Source of the DNA: Rhodospirillaceae bacterium
GTDB taxonomy: Bacteria > Pseudomonadota > Alphaproteobacteria > Rhodospirillales > Casp-alpha2
Assembly (NCBI GenBank): GCA_016845145.1
Contig: JAERTE010000117.1
Location: 1 to 64,000, forward strand
Direction of reading: 5' to 3'
DNA length: 64,000 bases
A program made the position numbers and the translations under genes. Below the pieces are notes generated by a model. The model worked only from the letters and a program-made list of their open reading frames with translations, did not search any database and was not told the origin of the DNA. Positions 61,573 through 64,000 of this stretch are shown one piece after another (positions within the stretch are counted from its first letter, which is position 1; every line of letters starts with the position of its first letter).

Positions 61573-62646
61573 ATGCTCGATCAACCACGTATCTTGTTCG
61601 TTGCCGACCTCAACGTCTACGCCAAGGGCCATGCGCGTTTGCGGGCGCTCGGGCGCCTGGGCGCCGAGGTCACGGCGATAACGCACACGGCGATTGGCGG
61701 CGACGACAAAGGCCATCTGGATTTCTCACTCGCCTTTCGTCTGGCATGGAAGCTCGGCATCCATCTCGATACCGAAGGAGTCAATGCCCGCCTGCCCGAT
61801 GCGGCGCGCGATTTGCAGCCAGCCATCATATGGATCGAGAAAGGCAACATGATTCGACCGGCCACACTGCGGCAATTGAGAGAGGCTTGTCCGAACGCGA
61901 TGATCTGCGCCTATTCGGAAGACGACATGTTCAATACCCTCAACCGCACCCGCGCATTCACGAAGGGTCTTGCCGGCTATGACATCGTGTTCACCACCAA
62001 ATCCTACAACGCAAATGCGGATGAATTACCCGCCCTGGGCGCTCGGCGCTGCATCATGGTCGACAAGGCCTTTGACCCCGAGCAGCATTTTCCCGTCGAT
62101 TGCAGCGACGAAGAGCGCGCCGCATATGGTGGAGATGTGGGATTTATCGGCACTTACGCTGTTGAGCGCGGCACTGATCTGCTGCACTTGGCCAATGCTG
62201 GTTTTTTCGTGCGCGTATGGGGAAATGGCTGGGAGGCATTCAGCGAAACCCACCCGAACCTTGTCATTGAGCGCCGCGCATTGGTTAACACAGATGATGA
62301 TTTGCGCTACTCCAAAGGCATTGCCGCGACACGCATCAACATAGGCTTCCTGCGAAAAGCCAACCGCGACTTGCAGACAGACCGCAGCATCGAAATTCCG
62401 GCCTGCGGCGGTTTTATGCTGGCTGAACACTCAGACGAACACGCGCGCCTCTTCGCCGATGGCAAAGAAGCGGTCTATTACCGCGACCATGACGAATTGG
62501 TCGAAAAGACGAGATACTATCTGAGCCGTAAAGACGAGCGCCAAGCCATTGCCGCCGCGGGCCGCCAACGGTGTCTGGATAGCGGCTATTCCCACGATGA
62601 TCGGTTGAAGTTTATGTTGTCCCAGGCACTGGACACACGGCGTTGA
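61573..62646 (+). CDS. CgeB-like glycosyltransferase
   Basis: A 357-residue GT-B-type protein. The opening ILFVADLNVYAKGHARLRALGRLG and the later GDVGFIGTYAVERGTDLLHL, KGIAATRINIGFLRKANRDLQTDRSIEIPACGGFMLAEHSDEHARLF (as separate conserved blocks) match CgeB/Glyco_trans_1_2 proteins, named after a Bacillus spore-maturation protein but frequent in surface-glycan loci. Its last 35 bp overlap the convergent GT4 gene. The sugar is unknown. Confidence 0.82.
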   Translation: MLDQPRILFVADLNVYAKGHARLRALGRLGAEVTAITHTAIGGDDKGHLDFSLAFRLAWKLGIHLDTEGVNARLPDAARDLQPAIIWIEKGNMIRPATLRQLREACPNAMICAYSEDDMFNTLNRTRAFTKGLAGYDIVFTTKSYNANADELPALGARRCIMVDKAFDPEQHFPVDCSDEERAAYGGDVGFIGTYAVERGTDLLHLANAGFFVRVWGNGWEAFSETHPNLVIERRALVNTDDDLRYSKGIAATRINIGFLRKANRDLQTDRSIEIPACGGFMLAEHSDEHARLFADGKEAVYYRDHDELVEKTRYYLSRKDERQAIAAAGRQRCLDSGYSHDDRLKFMLSQALDTRR

Positions 62647-63763
62647 GCGCCGCCTTCATACCAGCAATATCTTCGTCAAATCCCCATGCTGAAATACGCT
62701 GGTGCGCGGCGCAGCCCAGGACCTTTAAATTGTCGACGTCGGAGGTCAGCTGGCGCAAAGCAGATGCCAACGCATCGACATCACCACTGGCAACCACGGC
62801 GCCACAATCATCCGACACCAAATCAACTGCGCAGCCGCATTGATCGGAGACAACCACCGCCGTACCGCAAGCCATGGCCTCATTGACAGCCAATCCCCAA
62901 GGCTCGCGCTCGGACGCCAACACGAACACATCAGCCATATCGTAAAGCGCCGGCAATTCGGTCTGGTTTCGAAAGCCCAACATCTTGATGCGTTCATCGT
63001 CTCCGGCTTCGGCCTCAAGCCCTTCGCGCTCTTCACCGTCACCAACGTACACCAAGTACGGCGAGGCAGAGTTTCCTTCGACTAATTTCCGCCACGCCTT
63101 GAGCAAGGTCTGCGGATGCTTGCGAGCCTGGAGCTTTCCCGCGAACAACACGACGGCACGGTCAGGCGACAGACCGAGTTCACGGCGGAAATCTTCGCGC
63201 CGCTCTGCGGCCTCCGCAGCGCAGTTGGCAAAGAAGACATTGTCGACCGCGTAAGGCATGGAAAATAATCGAGCATCATCAATGCCATGCGCTTCGAAGT
63301 ATCGCCGGTTCTCCGTGCCGATACAGAGGAACCCGGCGCAATGTTTGAAAATACTTTTCAGATAATGGCGCTTAACCATGCCGCGCAACCCTGCCCCATC
63401 GGGCATGGCGACCATCGTATTTTCACCCCGCATCAAGACAGGCACCCGAAGTTCCTGGGCCAAGAAAAGACTCCGCCGCTTTAACTTGCTGTCCCATCCA
63501 TGCAGCCACAGAACATCGCTTTCGGTTAACTGTTGGCGAAGACCATCGGTATCGGACACTTCGCGATGGCGATATCCTTCTGTCAACGGCACATCCCACG
63601 CCACGTCTCGTCCAAAGCCATCATCGCGGTAAGCACTTGCCGTCGCCAGTGTTTCAAACAAGACCATCAGTTCGATATCGGGATCTTCAGCAATCCGTCG
63701 CAACAACGGCGCCTGATACTGAATAGGATGGCTGACAAGATAGCAAACGCGGTGGGTCGGCAT
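62612..63763 (-). CDS. Glycosyltransferase family 4 (GT-B)
   Basis: A 383-residue GT4 protein. The N-terminal YLVSHPIQYQAPLLRRIAEDPDIELMVLF segment and the C-terminal VVLFAGKLQARKHPQTLLKAWRKL with FVLASEREPWGLAVNEAMACGTAVVVSDQCG are classic. It is the first full gene of a minus-strand run entering from the right edge; a gap of 109 bp separates it from the partial membrane-protein gene. Confidence 0.9.
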   Translation of the reverse strand: MPTHRVCYLVSHPIQYQAPLLRRIAEDPDIELMVLFETLATASAYRDDGFGRDVAWDVPLTEGYRHREVSDTDGLRQQLTESDVLWLHGWDSKLKRRSLFLAQELRVPVLMRGENTMVAMPDGAGLRGMVKRHYLKSIFKHCAGFLCIGTENRRYFEAHGIDDARLFSMPYAVDNVFFANCAAEAAERREDFRRELGLSPDRAVVLFAGKLQARKHPQTLLKAWRKLVEGNSASPYLVYVGDGEEREGLEAEAGDDERIKMLGFRNQTELPALYDMADVFVLASEREPWGLAVNEAMACGTAVVVSDQCGCAVDLVSDDCGAVVASGDVDALASALRQLTSDVDNLKVLGCAAHQRISAWGFDEDIAGMKAALNAVCPVPGTT

Positions 63764-63872
63764 GTATCAATAAACCTCTTCGCCGCTACCGCGATTGTTC
63801 TGGCTTTTAGTCTTCGCGGTTATGAAACAGCTATTTAACGTCGTTGCGCGCCTAAATTAAAGAAAGAAAGGA

Positions 63873-64000
63873 TCAGCTGGAAACCCGCAGTATATTCACC
63901 ATCTTGCGGAAATCCACGACCCCCGCAACATGTGATAGAGGCAGATAGAAAATTATAAAAAACACCGTTGCGGCCAATATCTCCTGCCATCCAACACTGA
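63873..64000 (-). CDS. C-terminal end of a membrane protein (partial, runs off the window)
   Basis: The minus-strand frame ending at TGA (63873-63875) gives 41 residues: SVGWQEILAATVFFIIFYLP, a hydrophobic helix, then LSHVAGVVDFRKMVNILRVSS. One membrane segment near the end of a protein in a glycan locus suits a polysaccharide flippase, polymerase or acyltransferase, but too little is present to tell. Confidence 0.45.
   Translation of the reverse strand, partial: SVGWQEILAATVFFIIFYLPLSHVAGVVDFRKMVNILRVSS

Overview
This window looks like chromosomal DNA from a moderately GC-rich alphaproteobacterium, most likely a free-living, probably marine, member of the Rhodospirillales or a near relative. 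The evidence is the alphaproteobacterial core neighbourhood xerD - hypothetical - small membrane protein - aroK - aroB - CorC-type protein, the aerobic cobaltochelatase pair CobS/CobT behind a J-domain protein, a malyl-CoA lyase, and many genes for methylated amines and betaines. No rRNA, tRNA, CRISPR array, insertion sequence or prophage gene was seen. Genes are tightly packed, with many 4-bp ATGA start/stop overlaps and several convergent pairs whose stop codons overlap.

Layout. (1) 0.2-6.9 kb: a probable operon (CuyA/D-cysteine-desulfhydrase-like PLP enzyme, ProX-ProV-ProW betaine-type ABC importer with an unusually long permease, alpha/beta hydrolase) with a divergent LysR regulator. (2) 7-16 kb: core genes accA, malyl-CoA lyase, xerD, a 646-aa exported protein, a 46-aa membrane protein, aroK, aroB, a CorC-like transporter and a CBS protein. 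(3) 16-19.2 kb: a TetR-controlled operon for a two-subunit B12-dependent acyl-CoA mutase that lacks the methylmalonyl-CoA carboxylate-binding Arg, plus a thioesterase. (4) 19.3-24.1 kb: a DUF2889 protein, a ribbon-helix-helix protein, a J-domain protein, CobS and CobT. (5) 24.1-29.8 kb: a hybrid histidine kinase coupled to a REC-PAS-GGDEF-EAL protein. (6) 30-33.9 kb: a cytosolic, self-sufficient reductive dehalogenase fused to an NAD(P)H/FMN-type reductase and a 2Fe-2S ferredoxin, with a divergent MarR regulator and a perfect 17-bp inverted repeat between them. (7) 33.9-40.8 kb: signalling and exported proteins and a small catabolic group (VOC, enoyl-CoA hydratase, FAH-family hydratase). (8) 40.8-53.5 kb: a quaternary/methylated amine locus with a non-pyrrolysine MttB-family methyltransferase, a dimethylglycine-dehydrogenase-like oxidase with GcvT domain, a cognate corrinoid protein, a polyamine/betaine-type ABC importer and a GlxA-type regulator. 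A BCCT transporter remnant and a His-rich mini-ORF lie inside it. (9) 53.7-64 kb: a surface-glycan locus with two asparagine synthetases, four glycosyltransferases, a Rieske oxygenase and the C-terminal end of a membrane protein at the window edge.

How the parts may work together. The unifying theme is cobalamin: the acyl-CoA mutase, the reductive dehalogenase and the corrinoid methyl carrier all need B12, and CobS/CobT supply two of the three subunits of the aerobic cobaltochelatase. The amine locus reads as uptake (ABC importer), transfer of one methyl group to the corrinoid protein (MttB-like plus MtbC-like) and oxidation of the remaining methyl groups (DMGDH-like), under a GlxA/GbdR-type activator. 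The best candidates for less described biology are the dehalogenase fusion with its operator, the divergent acyl-CoA mutase operon, and the leader region of the corrinoid gene.
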